From assembly GCA_027486655.1 (NCBI GenBank), contig JAIXOR010000072.1, forward strand, positions 1 to 64,000: 64,000 nucleotides of DNA, in the 5' to 3' direction. Under the pieces are notes generated by a model. It was not told where the DNA came from. It made no database searches and saw only the letters and a program-made list of their open reading frames with translations. Shown here in pieces: positions 46,613 through 54,904 of this stretch (positions are counted from its first letter, which is position 1; every line of letters begins with the position of its first letter). A program made the position numbers and the translations under genes. The DNA comes from Verrucomicrobiaceae bacterium (lineage in GTDB: Bacteria; Verrucomicrobiota; Verrucomicrobiia; Verrucomicrobiales; Akkermansiaceae).

Positions 46613-46786
46613 ATGAAAATGCCCATCCAACACGCCATCTGGAAAGTCGGGATCAAGCCCGAGCCGCTGACTGTTTCAAAACTCGCGACCGAGAAGCACT
46701 TGGAGGACATGATCGTGGAATGTCCCGCGATCCTCTCCGGGGAGTGGATGTTGATCGGGCGGCAGGAGAAGACGCAGTTTCCGTGA
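46613..46786 (+). pseudogene. Truncated N-terminus of a nuclease-like (DUF91/NucS-type) protein
   Basis: 57 residues from the ATG at 46613 to a stop at 46784: MPIQHAIWKVGIKPEPLTVSKL, then EKHLEDMIVECPAILSGEWMLIGRQEKTQFP. This matches the start of a family of predicted nucleases where GRQE is normally followed by a G-rich segment and a D...EhK catalytic core. That core is missing here, so the gene is broken. GC content returns to that of the host. It marks decay at the right end of the island. Confidence 0.65.
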
Positions 46787-47091
46787 ATGGAACTCGCACA
46801 ACATCCCCTGAAACGGTCACCGAAAATGAAATCGTCGATGGGGATCTCGCATCATCCCATCGGGAAGGGCTCGCCCACTGAAACAGGTCATCGTCTTCAA
46901 CCTGGATTGGGAGCCTTGCTCATCCACGAGTTCAAGGTGGACGGAGAAGAAGAGTTTGAAACGCCAAGGCGCGGAGAGCGCCAAGGGACGAGGGATGGGA
47001 TGCGCGAGCCCTATGGGTGAGGGGAGTTGGCCCCAGGGTCGGGATTTTGAACCACCGATTGCAGGGACCGATTTTCAGAAGGGGGATGCAT
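46787..47091. other. Probably non-coding remnant region
   Basis: 305 bases between the truncated nuclease-like gene and the esterase stop. A 77-codon open frame exists (46787-47020) but has no recognisable features. A GCGCC-type short hairpin with CGCCAAGGCGCGGAGAGCGCC lies at about 46962-46983. The right flank of the damaged island probably lies here. Confidence 0.35.
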
Positions 47092-48411
47092 TCAGTGAGC
47101 CGCGTCGATGGCGCGTTTTCCGGCGAGGAGGGCTTCGCGGGAGGAGAGGATGGACACGTGGTCCTCGTCGAATCCGCGGGTTTCGATGGCGTCGGCCACC
47201 GCTTCCGGGCGGAGCTGGCTGGCCACGCTCACCGTGCCATCGTTTTCCGCAGGGAGGACGGGAGAGCGTTTGGCGTGGTGGCTGTAGAACAAATGATGAT
47301 TCACGCGGCCCTTGAGGCGTTGGTCGAAGAGTTCATCGAGGAATGGCGAGCCCTTGGCCATGTCACGCCACGAGGGTACCACCTTGGGGGCGAACTTCAC
47401 TCCCATCTCAGCCGCCTCGTGGCCGCCCCAGGGGCTGGAGTAGGTGATGAAGTTCCGGATGTAGGAGTTTCCGCCTTCGAGGACGTTGCGCTGGATGAAA
47501 CGCCGGGAAACCAAGCCACCCATGCTGTGCGCGACGACGTGCAGACGGCGGAACTCATAGCGGTCGTGAAGATGACGGATGCTGCGGTCCAGGGCGATCG
47601 CCGCGTTTTCGAGGCGCATGCCGGAGGGATAGACATAGAACCATGCCTGGTGGCGGCTGCGGTCGAGCTTGTCCATGGCCAAGCGGAAGTCCTGGGGGGA
47701 TCCCGCCGCGCCGTGGACGAAAAGCACCGGTGTGCGTGAGGGATCAAAAGGCTCGACGAAGTAAACACCGAGCCCGTCGCGGATGGCGGAGGTGGCGGGG
47801 GTCCACAGCCCGTCCGGCCCGCGGGTGGCGGCGAATCTCGGGTCGTCGAGATCGGCGACTTCTCCCATGGCGAACTGGATTCCCTTTTGGCTGATCACAT
47901 CCCGGACGTCCTTGCCTGCAAGTTTCTGTTGGACCGCTGCGGCGAGTCCATCGGGAAGGCGCTCCTTGGTGGAGAGGCTTCCCTGGATCCGCGCGATTTT
48001 CTGGTCCGCGTTGAGAACCGCGGCGGCCGCTTGTCCGTCCGGCCCGCGCAGCACCCAGAGCGGTTCGCCGGGTTGATAGATTCCGTCGCGATTCGTGTCC
48101 GCATAACAAAGGACATGCTGGTTCACCGGACTCTTCACGATGAACATGAACCCGCCGCCAGCGGTTAGATCGACGCGATCGCCGGAGAAGACCTTGTTTT
48201 CATCGCGATCCCACTCGATCACGGCGGCCCGGACCGGGCATGTGAAGTCATCGGCGTTCTCGATGATCGCGGAGATGCGGTATTCGTTCTCGACGAGTTT
48301 CAGATCGCGGCCGAGTTTCCGGAAGTTGCCGCAGGAGCTTGTTAGAAAAGCCGAGCCCGCGAGCAGCAGGAGTCCGAGCGTCCGGAGGAGGAGGGGAGGC
48401 ACCGCGATCAT
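47092..48411 (-). CDS. Lipoprotein alpha/beta-hydrolase (lipase/esterase-like)
   Basis: 439 residues. The signal region ends in a lipobox (AFLTSSC), so the protein is probably anchored by Cys27. The N-terminal 190 residues form a beta-rich domain (SAIIENADDFTCPVRAAVIEWD) with a DTNRDGIYQPGEP loop. The hydrolase part from about residue 215 has the oxyanion entry VLFVHGAAGSPQDF, nucleophile elbow VVAHSMGGLVSR (Gly-His-Ser-Met-Gly) and a late ENDGTVSV plus DEDHVSIL giving possible acid and His. Substrate unknown; PGAP1/lipase-like folds act on esters. Confidence 0.85.
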   Translation of the reverse strand: MIAVPPLLLRTLGLLLLAGSAFLTSSCGNFRKLGRDLKLVENEYRISAIIENADDFTCPVRAAVIEWDRDENKVFSGDRVDLTAGGGFMFIVKSPVNQHVLCYADTNRDGIYQPGEPLWVLRGPDGQAAAAVLNADQKIARIQGSLSTKERLPDGLAAAVQQKLAGKDVRDVISQKGIQFAMGEVADLDDPRFAATRGPDGLWTPATSAIRDGLGVYFVEPFDPSRTPVLFVHGAAGSPQDFRLAMDKLDRSRHQAWFYVYPSGMRLENAAIALDRSIRHLHDRYEFRRLHVVAHSMGGLVSRRFIQRNVLEGGNSYIRNFITYSSPWGGHEAAEMGVKFAPKVVPSWRDMAKGSPFLDELFDQRLKGRVNHHLFYSHHAKRSPVLPAENDGTVSVASQLRPEAVADAIETRGFDEDHVSILSSREALLAGKRAIDAAH

Positions 48412-48475
48412 GGCAAAGAGGATTCACCAGAAGCCCCCCGGGCTGTAAAGACGCAAGCGTGGAATGGGAGGCGGC

Positions 48476-49330
48476 TCAAGGACCGCCGCGCACAAACGAC
48501 TTGGTCGCCTTGAGGCGGATGGGGAGATTCACCGTGGTGGACTCGCCGGGTTTCCTCGAGCGGGTGGTCACCATGCCTTTGAGTTCGAGTTTTTCATCGA
48601 GCATCGTGTCCAGATCGACGGTCACCTCGCCGGTGAGCTCGACGGTGGCGGACACCTCGCTGCCGTCCGCCTTGTAATCGGCGCCGGTGCTGCGGACCGA
48701 GACATCGAGGAGGGCATAGCGTCCGGTGAGGCCGCTGCGAACCTGGCGGAGCCGCATGGTGCCGATCGTCTGGGCATTCTTGAGGTCCTTGCCGATGATC
48801 ATCTTCACCCAGGCGGGATCGAATTCCCAGGAGTCGCCAACCTTGACTTCGCGAGCCGGATACCAGTCGCGTTTGAGATAGACGGTGAGTTCCTCGATTT
48901 CCTGGCGGATGCGGGTCAGCGGGATGGATCCATCCAGATCGAACTTCCAATCGCCCTTGGGGGACTTGGTCATGGCGAACATCTTGCCGGAGAGCGGGCT
49001 TTCATCGGTGGCTTTCTCATCCTTGCCATCGATGCGCGTGCGGGTCTCCGTCACGATGGAGCCGACCCGGACCATGCCGCGGCGCGAGCCATCGGCCGCC
49101 GGTTCGCGAAAGGTCCAGAACAGCTCGCGGTCGCGGGTGATCTGGAGGGTTCCGCTGGTGTTTTTGCCTGCGGTGTTTTGTTGGATGGTGCCGCCGGGGG
49201 TCTCCGAGTGGGTGACGAGACGGACGCTCTGCCCGGGCTGGGCGCGCACGGGTCCGAAGGTGACGGCGGTGGCCGAATGACTCAGGGGGGCGCTGGCCAG
49301 AACGGCCGCTGCGGCGAGGAAGACTCTCAT
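48476..49330 (-). CDS. Exported protein of unknown function
   Basis: 284 residues from the ATG at 49330, giving a signal peptide MRVFLAAAAVLASAPLSHSA. The mature protein is predicted all-beta with TVELTGEVTVDLDTMLDEKLELKGMVTTRS near the end, and shows no catalytic motif. Short phrases (KMFAMTKSPKGDWKFDLDG, GDSWEFDP) suggest a lipocalin- or clamp-like fold, but I do not recognise the family. It lies between the esterase and apbE, all on the minus strand; 47 bases from apbE. Confidence 0.7.
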   Translation of the reverse strand: MRVFLAAAAVLASAPLSHSATAVTFGPVRAQPGQSVRLVTHSETPGGTIQQNTAGKNTSGTLQITRDRELFWTFREPAADGSRRGMVRVGSIVTETRTRIDGKDEKATDESPLSGKMFAMTKSPKGDWKFDLDGSIPLTRIRQEIEELTVYLKRDWYPAREVKVGDSWEFDPAWVKMIIGKDLKNAQTIGTMRLRQVRSGLTGRYALLDVSVRSTGADYKADGSEVSATVELTGEVTVDLDTMLDEKLELKGMVTTRSRKPGESTTVNLPIRLKATKSFVRGGP

Positions 49331-49377
49331 GAAGCGAGAATTCCCGGCACGCGGGCATGGGTCAATTCCAAAGCTTT

Positions 49378-50184
49378 TCAGTTCCCCGGAGTCGCTGCCG
49401 TGTCCGAGGGCCATTGCCAGGTCACGCGCAGTCCGGCAGGGAAATCCTTGAACTCCGGCCCCAGGACAAAAAGCGCGGTGGCCCAGGCGTCCGCCGTGGC
49501 GCAGTCTGCGGCGATCACCGAAACCGAAGAAGGTCCGCGGACCACAGGCCGGCCGCTGCGGGGGTCGATGATGTGATTCGGCTGGTGATAGTTGCCGCTG
49601 GTGGCGATGGCCTGGTTTTTCAGGGTCACGCGGCGTTGGGTGAAACGCCTCACCGGGTCCGGATTCTCGATGTCCACCTGCCAATTGCCGTCGCCTGTTA
49701 GAACCTCTCCGCCGAGTTCGAATACAAAATCATCGAGGCCGAGCGCGCGCAGTTTTTCGCCCACGCGATCGACGGCGAAGCCCTTGCCTATTGCCGAGAG
49801 ATCCATCCCGGTTCCCGGAGGGCCGCAACCGGCTGCATGCACCTGGGCGAGCACTGCGGGGTCGAACGCGCCACCGCTGGCATCGCGGATCTCCCGGGCC
49901 GGGCCTAGCACGCGGAGCAGATCGTCACTCGGCGCCGCGCCGCGGTTGAAGCGGCTGAGGTCGGAGTCCTCGCGCCAGGAGCTGAGCACTTGTTCCCAGT
50001 GGGAAAGCACGTCGGACACTTCCTGGCGAAGACGCTCCGGTGGCTTTCCCCGCCAGGCGAGGGTCCAGGTGGTGCCCATGGATTGGCCGGTGAGCGGGGA
50101 CTCCAGTCGGGGTGGAAGACTTTTCCAGGCCATCACCCCGAGAACGGCGGCAAAGCCGAGCGCGATCGCAAGAGCACGTTTCAT
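49378..50184 (-). CDS. apbE: FAD:protein FMN transferase (ApbE)
   Basis: 268 residues from the ATG at 50184, which overlaps the stop of the NosR-like gene (ATGA). An N-terminal membrane/signal segment (RALAIALGFAAVLGVMAW) places it outside the cytoplasm. Family motifs are QSMGTTWTLAW, MDLSAIGKGFAVDRV (FAD-site), SGNYHQPNHIIDPRSGRP and CATADAWATALFVLG. It moves FMN from FAD to Thr in the S-G-A-[ST]-x-T motifs of its partner, which sits directly upstream. Shorter than average for the family but complete at both ends. Confidence 0.92.
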   Translation of the reverse strand: MKRALAIALGFAAVLGVMAWKSLPPRLESPLTGQSMGTTWTLAWRGKPPERLRQEVSDVLSHWEQVLSSWREDSDLSRFNRGAAPSDDLLRVLGPAREIRDASGGAFDPAVLAQVHAAGCGPPGTGMDLSAIGKGFAVDRVGEKLRALGLDDFVFELGGEVLTGDGNWQVDIENPDPVRRFTQRRVTLKNQAIATSGNYHQPNHIIDPRSGRPVVRGPSSVSVIAADCATADAWATALFVLGPEFKDFPAGLRVTWQWPSDTAATPGN

Positions 50185-51839
50185 GTGGCCAGGTGGTGGA
50201 TCCATGCGGTGGCGACAAGGGCGGCCGCCAGCGCATCGCGGCGGGTCAGGTCTGCGGGCGAGTGGCTGAGAAACTTGAACACCGCGCCGGTCGGGCAGCC
50301 GTAGTGGCAATACGCCTGGGGCAGGAACAAGGCGGCGATCCAGCCGATCGTGAGAATGAGGGCGGGCAGCAGTGCATGAAATCCGGCGCTCCAGATTTCG
50401 AAAGGCTCCAGCATGGCGAAGGGAAAATCGCTGCCGATCAGTGCAAGCACCCAGATGGCGATCAGGGTGAGCCATGGCAGGCGGCGCAGGGCGTGATGAA
50501 GGCGTGGAGGAAGCGCGTAGCGGCGCTTGCGCATGCTTCCTAACAGAACCTGCGCCGCGCCGTGCGGACAGATCCGGCTGCAATACACGTTCTTCCCGGT
50601 GAGAGCCGGCACCAGCAGGGCCACGGCAGTGAGCAGCAGCAGCGGGAGTCCGGTGGATGGCTGGATGCCGTTGCGCCCCCATCCGATCCATTGGTCCTGG
50701 CCCACCATCCATCCCAGCGTGAGCCCGGCGGCCACCGAGAGGATGGCGAAGGCGGTGCGTGTGCGTGCCCCGCCGCTCCGCTTGCTCAGGCCGAGCACCA
50801 CTCCCAGCGTGATCCAGATCGATCCGACGATCCACGACGCGGGAATGCTGCGGCGGACCGGCTCCGCCTGATGACGCCGCAGCATTTCCCGAACGGTCTG
50901 GGTGACGGCTTCCGTCGTGACGCTCGCACCGCTCACGACCAGCGTGCCGGGGCTGGTGTCTGTTAGAATCTCGGCCGTCGTTCGTCCGGCGAAGGGATCG
51001 GCAAACTTCAACTCGTCCGCCACGTCGTCGGTGTAGGGGGAATTGTCCCGGCTATCGAGGAGGGCGACGCCCAGGACCTTGTCCTCCTGGAGGGCGATGA
51101 TGACGTCCGAGACCCCATTGAAGCCCCGCGCCCCCACGCCCATGCGGCTGCTGCGCAGGATCAGGCCGGACGGGGTTTTCCCGGTGAACACTCGGCTGAC
51201 ACCGGGGTGATCGCCGGGCTCGATCCGGTCCGCCTTGGGAAACCATCGTGCGGCCATCGCTGGATCGACGGTTCGTGTGAACCATTGATCGAGCCCGCTT
51301 GCGCCGAAACGTGCGGCCACGCCGCGGGCCATCGCTTCGCTGGTGAGTGTGGCACCGCTCACGACGCGAGGGGAGCCGAGATCGCCGAGTGAGGCATCCT
51401 GGCGACCGTTCCACTGGCTCCAGAACTCGGTGTCCGCGAGGATCTTCTCGACGTGGCCGATCGTATCCTCACTGCGGATCAAGCGGACGCCCCGGGTTTT
51501 TCCCGCCGTGTCGAGCACGACCAACAACTCCGAGGGGCCGTTGTAGCCGTGGATCGAAGCGGCTTGTGGAAACGTGCTGCCCGCCCAGCCGAGGGAGTTC
51601 CCGGTGGCGTCCAGCAGTTCGTGAAGGCCGTCGTTTTCCCTGCCGAGAGACACCGCTTCCGGGGTGATCGTGCGGGCGGTGGATAGAATGGTCTCGCGGC
51701 CGGCTCCCGTGGGTGCGGCTCCGCGCGGGGCGAGCGCCATCACCGCGGCGGCGAGCAGGGACAAGCGGAACAGGCCGACCGCCGACCGCCGGAATGCGCG
51801 CTTAGGGGCGGCCGGCTTCGAGGGCTTTGCGCAGCTCAT
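50181..51839 (-). CDS. NosR-like membrane flavoprotein with two FMN-binding domains and 4Fe-4S-type cysteines
   Basis: About 552 residues from ATG 51839; ATG 51848 and the frame start at 51890 are alternatives, all overlapping the upstream gene. After a signal/anchor (RLSLLAAAVMALAPRG) come two FMN-binding domains. Each has a flavinylation motif: SGATLTSEA (near 51.35 kb) and SGASVTTEAV (near 50.92 kb). About four or five membrane helices and two cysteine motifs, CSRICPHGAAQ and CHYGCPTGAVF, follow as in NosR/NapH-type proteins. With ApbE it forms a post-translationally flavinylated electron carrier at the membrane exterior; donors are unknown. Confidence 0.85.
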   Translation of the reverse strand: MSCAKPSKPAAPKRAFRRSAVGLFRLSLLAAAVMALAPRGAAPTGAGRETILSTARTITPEAVSLGRENDGLHELLDATGNSLGWAGSTFPQAASIHGYNGPSELLVVLDTAGKTRGVRLIRSEDTIGHVEKILADTEFWSQWNGRQDASLGDLGSPRVVSGATLTSEAMARGVAARFGASGLDQWFTRTVDPAMAARWFPKADRIEPGDHPGVSRVFTGKTPSGLILRSSRMGVGARGFNGVSDVIIALQEDKVLGVALLDSRDNSPYTDDVADELKFADPFAGRTTAEILTDTSPGTLVVSGASVTTEAVTQTVREMLRRHQAEPVRRSIPASWIVGSIWITLGVVLGLSKRSGGARTRTAFAILSVAAGLTLGWMVGQDQWIGWGRNGIQPSTGLPLLLLTAVALLVPALTGKNVYCSRICPHGAAQVLLGSMRKRRYALPPRLHHALRRLPWLTLIAIWVLALIGSDFPFAMLEPFEIWSAGFHALLPALILTIGWIAALFLPQAYCHYGCPTGAVFKFLSHSPADLTRRDALAAALVATAWIHHLAT

Positions 51840-53631
51840 CGAGGTCATGGTAGCGGGTGCTTCCGGGCATGCGCCAGAGGGTTTTCGCATCGTCGAGATG
51901 TTTGGAATACACCTCGCGCGGCGAGCAACCGCGAAGGGTGGCGAGTGCGGCGGCGCGTCCGACGGCCACGCCCATCATGCCGATGGTGTTCATGACGCGG
52001 ATGGTGCCGAGCGCCTCGCGTTCCACGCTGATGTTGCGGCCGGCCATGAAAAGGTTGGGCACGTTTCTCGAATAGAAGCAGCGGTAGGGGATCGGGTAAC
52101 CGACCGAACGATCCACACCCTTGCCATGGTTGGCGCGGGCGATGAAGGGATGCTCGGGAAGCGCGTGGATGTATTCCTCCTGCGGGTAGTGGAGATCGAT
52201 GCTCCAGGTGGTGCGCACCAGCGCGTCCGGAAACTCCTTTTTGCCGATGATGTCCTGGCCTGTTAGAACGACATCGCCGAGCAGTTGCTGGGTTTCCCGG
52301 GTGCCGCCGATGTAGGCGAGCCAGGAGAGCCTTGCCTTGGCATGGGCATCGGGATCGCGCTCCGCATAGGCCTTGCGGTTCTTGATGGCGCTCCACGCGC
52401 TGAGGGAGGCGACGAGGTTCCAGTCGCGCGTGATTTCCAGCTCGCGGACCGGGTGTTTGTCGAAGCCGCTTTCCCAGAACCATTCGGCGTGGCCGCGGCG
52501 GGGGTAGGGGAAGCTCTTGGCATCAAACTCCAGCATCCAGGGTTGGTGCGGGAAGGAAACTTCGGCTCCGGTGTTTTCCCACATCCACATGTTGCTCATG
52601 CCCATGCGGCCTTTTGCGGTCATGGTGCGGTCCGCATTCGCCCACTCGCCGATGAAGCCGTGGCCGGTGCAGTCGGCGAAAAAGCGTCCGCTGATGCGCT
52701 TGGTCTTGCCGGTTTCCACTTCGATGGTGCGGATCGCCGCGATGGCATCCTGTTTCATCTCCAGTCCGTAGGCATGATGACCGAGCAGCAGGGTGATGTT
52801 CTTTTCCGCACGGACGGCTTTCTCCTTCTTGTCATCGACGAACTGCTCGGGCGGTGCCGGTGAGGCCTTGGCCCGGTCCTGGATTTCCCGGATGATGTCG
52901 GCCAGCGCGAATTCGTTGGGTGGTAGTTCACCTTTGGCCCACACCCGGATCTCGGACGAGCCGTTGCCGCCGAGCACCGGGCGGTTCTGGATCAGCGCGA
53001 CCCGCGCGCCCATTCTCGCGGCGGAGATGGAGGCCCCGAGACCGCCATAGCCGCCACCAACGACGACGAGGTCGAATCCTTCCAGGTCCTCGCCCTCGCC
53101 GGGGGCACCGCGGAAGTTCCAGCTCTTGCGGTCTGAGATGTGATTGTGCTCCGGAGGGGTGAAGGCGGGATCGTTGCTCAGCAGGATCGCATCGACACGG
53201 CCGTTGAAACCGGTGAGGTCGTGCAGGGCGAGTGTGGTCTCACCGGTTTTGAGATCCACCTGTCCGGCGGGCTGCCACGTCCAGGTGCTGGGGCCGCTGC
53301 CGAGGGATTCACCGGATTTCGTGCCATTCACCATCAGTTCGAAGGCACCTGCACCGGATGGGCGGCCGAGGCGTTTGGTCCAATCGAGCGTGCGCACCCA
53401 GATCCGATAGCTGCCGGCTTGTTCGATCTGGACGGTGGTCGATGCGTCCGCCACGGGTCCGCCGAGACCGTGGGCGATGAGATAGGGGGAGCCCATGCTT
53501 TCAATGAACTGGGTGTCCACGCCCCAGCCGCCCTTGTTGGAAAACTGCTCGGCTTCCACCAGCAGGGTTTCCGAGAGGCCGTGGAGCGAAAGAGCAAGAC
53601 CGATGAAGGCAATCGAACAGGGGGTTTTCAT
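51802..53631 (-). CDS. Secreted FAD-dependent oxidoreductase with N-terminal beta (carbohydrate-binding-like) domain
   Basis: 609 residues. A signal peptide MKTPCSIAFIGLALSLHGLS is followed by a beta domain of about 150 residues (VEAEQFSNKGGWGVDTQF, QIEQAGSYRIWVRTLDW) like the domains placed before catalytic modules of polysaccharide enzymes. A Rossmann FAD site FDLVVVGGGYGGLGASISAARMGARVALIQ begins near residue 185, and the FAD_oxidored signature GGNGSSEIRVW follows. ISGRFFADCTGHGFIGEWANADRTM contains the second dinucleotide contact. The substrate is unknown; sugars or glycosides are possible. It overlaps the NosR-like gene and is probably cotranscribed with it and apbE. Confidence 0.85.
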   Translation of the reverse strand: MKTPCSIAFIGLALSLHGLSETLLVEAEQFSNKGGWGVDTQFIESMGSPYLIAHGLGGPVADASTTVQIEQAGSYRIWVRTLDWTKRLGRPSGAGAFELMVNGTKSGESLGSGPSTWTWQPAGQVDLKTGETTLALHDLTGFNGRVDAILLSNDPAFTPPEHNHISDRKSWNFRGAPGEGEDLEGFDLVVVGGGYGGLGASISAARMGARVALIQNRPVLGGNGSSEIRVWAKGELPPNEFALADIIREIQDRAKASPAPPEQFVDDKKEKAVRAEKNITLLLGHHAYGLEMKQDAIAAIRTIEVETGKTKRISGRFFADCTGHGFIGEWANADRTMTAKGRMGMSNMWMWENTGAEVSFPHQPWMLEFDAKSFPYPRRGHAEWFWESGFDKHPVRELEITRDWNLVASLSAWSAIKNRKAYAERDPDAHAKARLSWLAYIGGTRETQQLLGDVVLTGQDIIGKKEFPDALVRTTWSIDLHYPQEEYIHALPEHPFIARANHGKGVDRSVGYPIPYRCFYSRNVPNLFMAGRNISVEREALGTIRVMNTIGMMGVAVGRAAALATLRGCSPREVYSKHLDDAKTLWRMPGSTRYHDLDELRKALEAGRP

Positions 53632-53728
53632 GACGCGATGTTACCCGTCCGGGTGATGGGATCTTTCAATAGAGTAACGGATTTGCGCAGGCGGATCCGT
53701 GGCCATGCCGCGCTCCGTTGATAGTGGA

Positions 53729-54805
53729 TCATTCGCCGGATTTCACGCAGCGGAATCCCGCGTGGCTGGTGGGCGTATGAGTGTCTCCCTTGCCACGGGT
53801 CCCGACCATGTAGCGGGTGCAGTATTGGTCGGTGCAGAGGAAGGAGCCACCGCGTTGCGAGCGTTTCGGCACGTTGGGTTCGGCGGGGTCCCATGAGCTT
53901 GCGGGGCCCTTCGGATTTGCAATCGGAGCATTGCCGGCAGCCCGCGCCATCGCCGGGTAGGCATCCGCGCGATACCAATCGGCCACCCATTCCCAGACGT
54001 TGCCCGCCATGTCGTGCAGGCCGTATCGGTTGGCGGGAAACGAGGCGACGGGGGCGGTTCCGGCAAATCCATCCAGTGCCTCATCCTTCACGGGAAAGCG
54101 CCCTTGCCAGGTGTTGGCCATGAACTTGCCATCGGGCTTGAATTCATCCCCCCAGGCGTAGGTTTTTCCGCTGAGTCCACCGCGTGCGGCGAATTCCCAC
54201 TCGGCCTCGGTGGGCAATCGTTTGCCAGCCCACTTCGCATAAGCGACGGCATCCGGCCAAGCGATGTGGACCACGGGATGATGGTCGCGGCCCTTGAGGT
54301 CGGAACCCGGGCCTTCGGGGTGCCGCCAGTTCGCACCTTTGATGTACGTCCACCACTGAAGATGATCGCGAAGCGGGACCTCGCCGGGGGTCGGTCGGAA
54401 AACCACGGCTCCGGCCACCAGTGCTTCCGGCGGGGCATCTGGAAACTCTTCCTTGGTGGGGGCGATCTCCGCGATGGTCCGGTAGCCGGTGGCTTGGATG
54501 AACTTCCCGAAGGCCTCGTTGGTCACCTCCGTGCGATCCATCCAGAATCCCGCCAGTTTGACACGAACGGTTGGCTGGGCGTCTCTCACTGTTTCGGGAG
54601 AGCAGGTTCCGGTGGCCGCTTCGCCGCTGCCCATGGCAAACTCCCCGCCTGGCACCCACACCATTCCTTCCGGGGCTTTGCCCGGTGGGGGTGAGCCCGA
54701 TTCCACGGTGGTCTGCAATTCCGATGCGCCAAGCACCGGGACGACGGAGCAAAGGGCGAGCCCAAGCGCAAGCGGCGCCGGGAATGACGGGAAAGTGCGA
54801 ATCAT
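53729..54805 (-). CDS. Formylglycine-generating enzyme-like protein (SUMF1 family), exported
   Basis: 358 residues from the ATG at 54805 with signal peptide MIRTFPSFPAPLALGLALCSVVPVLG. The FGE-sulfatase fold is indicated by MVWVPGGEFAMGS, AWPDAVAYAKWAGKRLPTEAEWEFAARGG, GLHDMAGNVWEWVADWY and the C-terminal RGGSFLCTDQYCTRYMVGTRG...GFRC. The pair C-x4-C in FLCTDQYC matches the copper-binding active-site cysteines of true FGE, unlike the many homologues that lack them, so oxidation of sulfatase Cys/Ser to formylglycine is possible. No sulfatase is in the window. Confidence 0.88.
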   Translation of the reverse strand: MIRTFPSFPAPLALGLALCSVVPVLGASELQTTVESGSPPPGKAPEGMVWVPGGEFAMGSGEAATGTCSPETVRDAQPTVRVKLAGFWMDRTEVTNEAFGKFIQATGYRTIAEIAPTKEEFPDAPPEALVAGAVVFRPTPGEVPLRDHLQWWTYIKGANWRHPEGPGSDLKGRDHHPVVHIAWPDAVAYAKWAGKRLPTEAEWEFAARGGLSGKTYAWGDEFKPDGKFMANTWQGRFPVKDEALDGFAGTAPVASFPANRYGLHDMAGNVWEWVADWYRADAYPAMARAAGNAPIANPKGPASSWDPAEPNVPKRSQRGGSFLCTDQYCTRYMVGTRGKGDTHTPTSHAGFRCVKSGE

Positions 54806-54904
54806 GGGGCCAAGGTGGCGTTGAAATACGCGCCGTCTACCGCTGGTTTTCATCCGGGCCGATCCACAAACCCGCAGGTTGCCAGTGCGGGATGGGGCTT
54901 CCGC

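Noticed and set aside
46787-47020. Open frame of 77 codons between the truncated nuclease gene and the esterase
   Set aside because: No motif, no ribosome-binding or periodic leader, and flanked by a small hairpin; more likely a remnant or non-coding.
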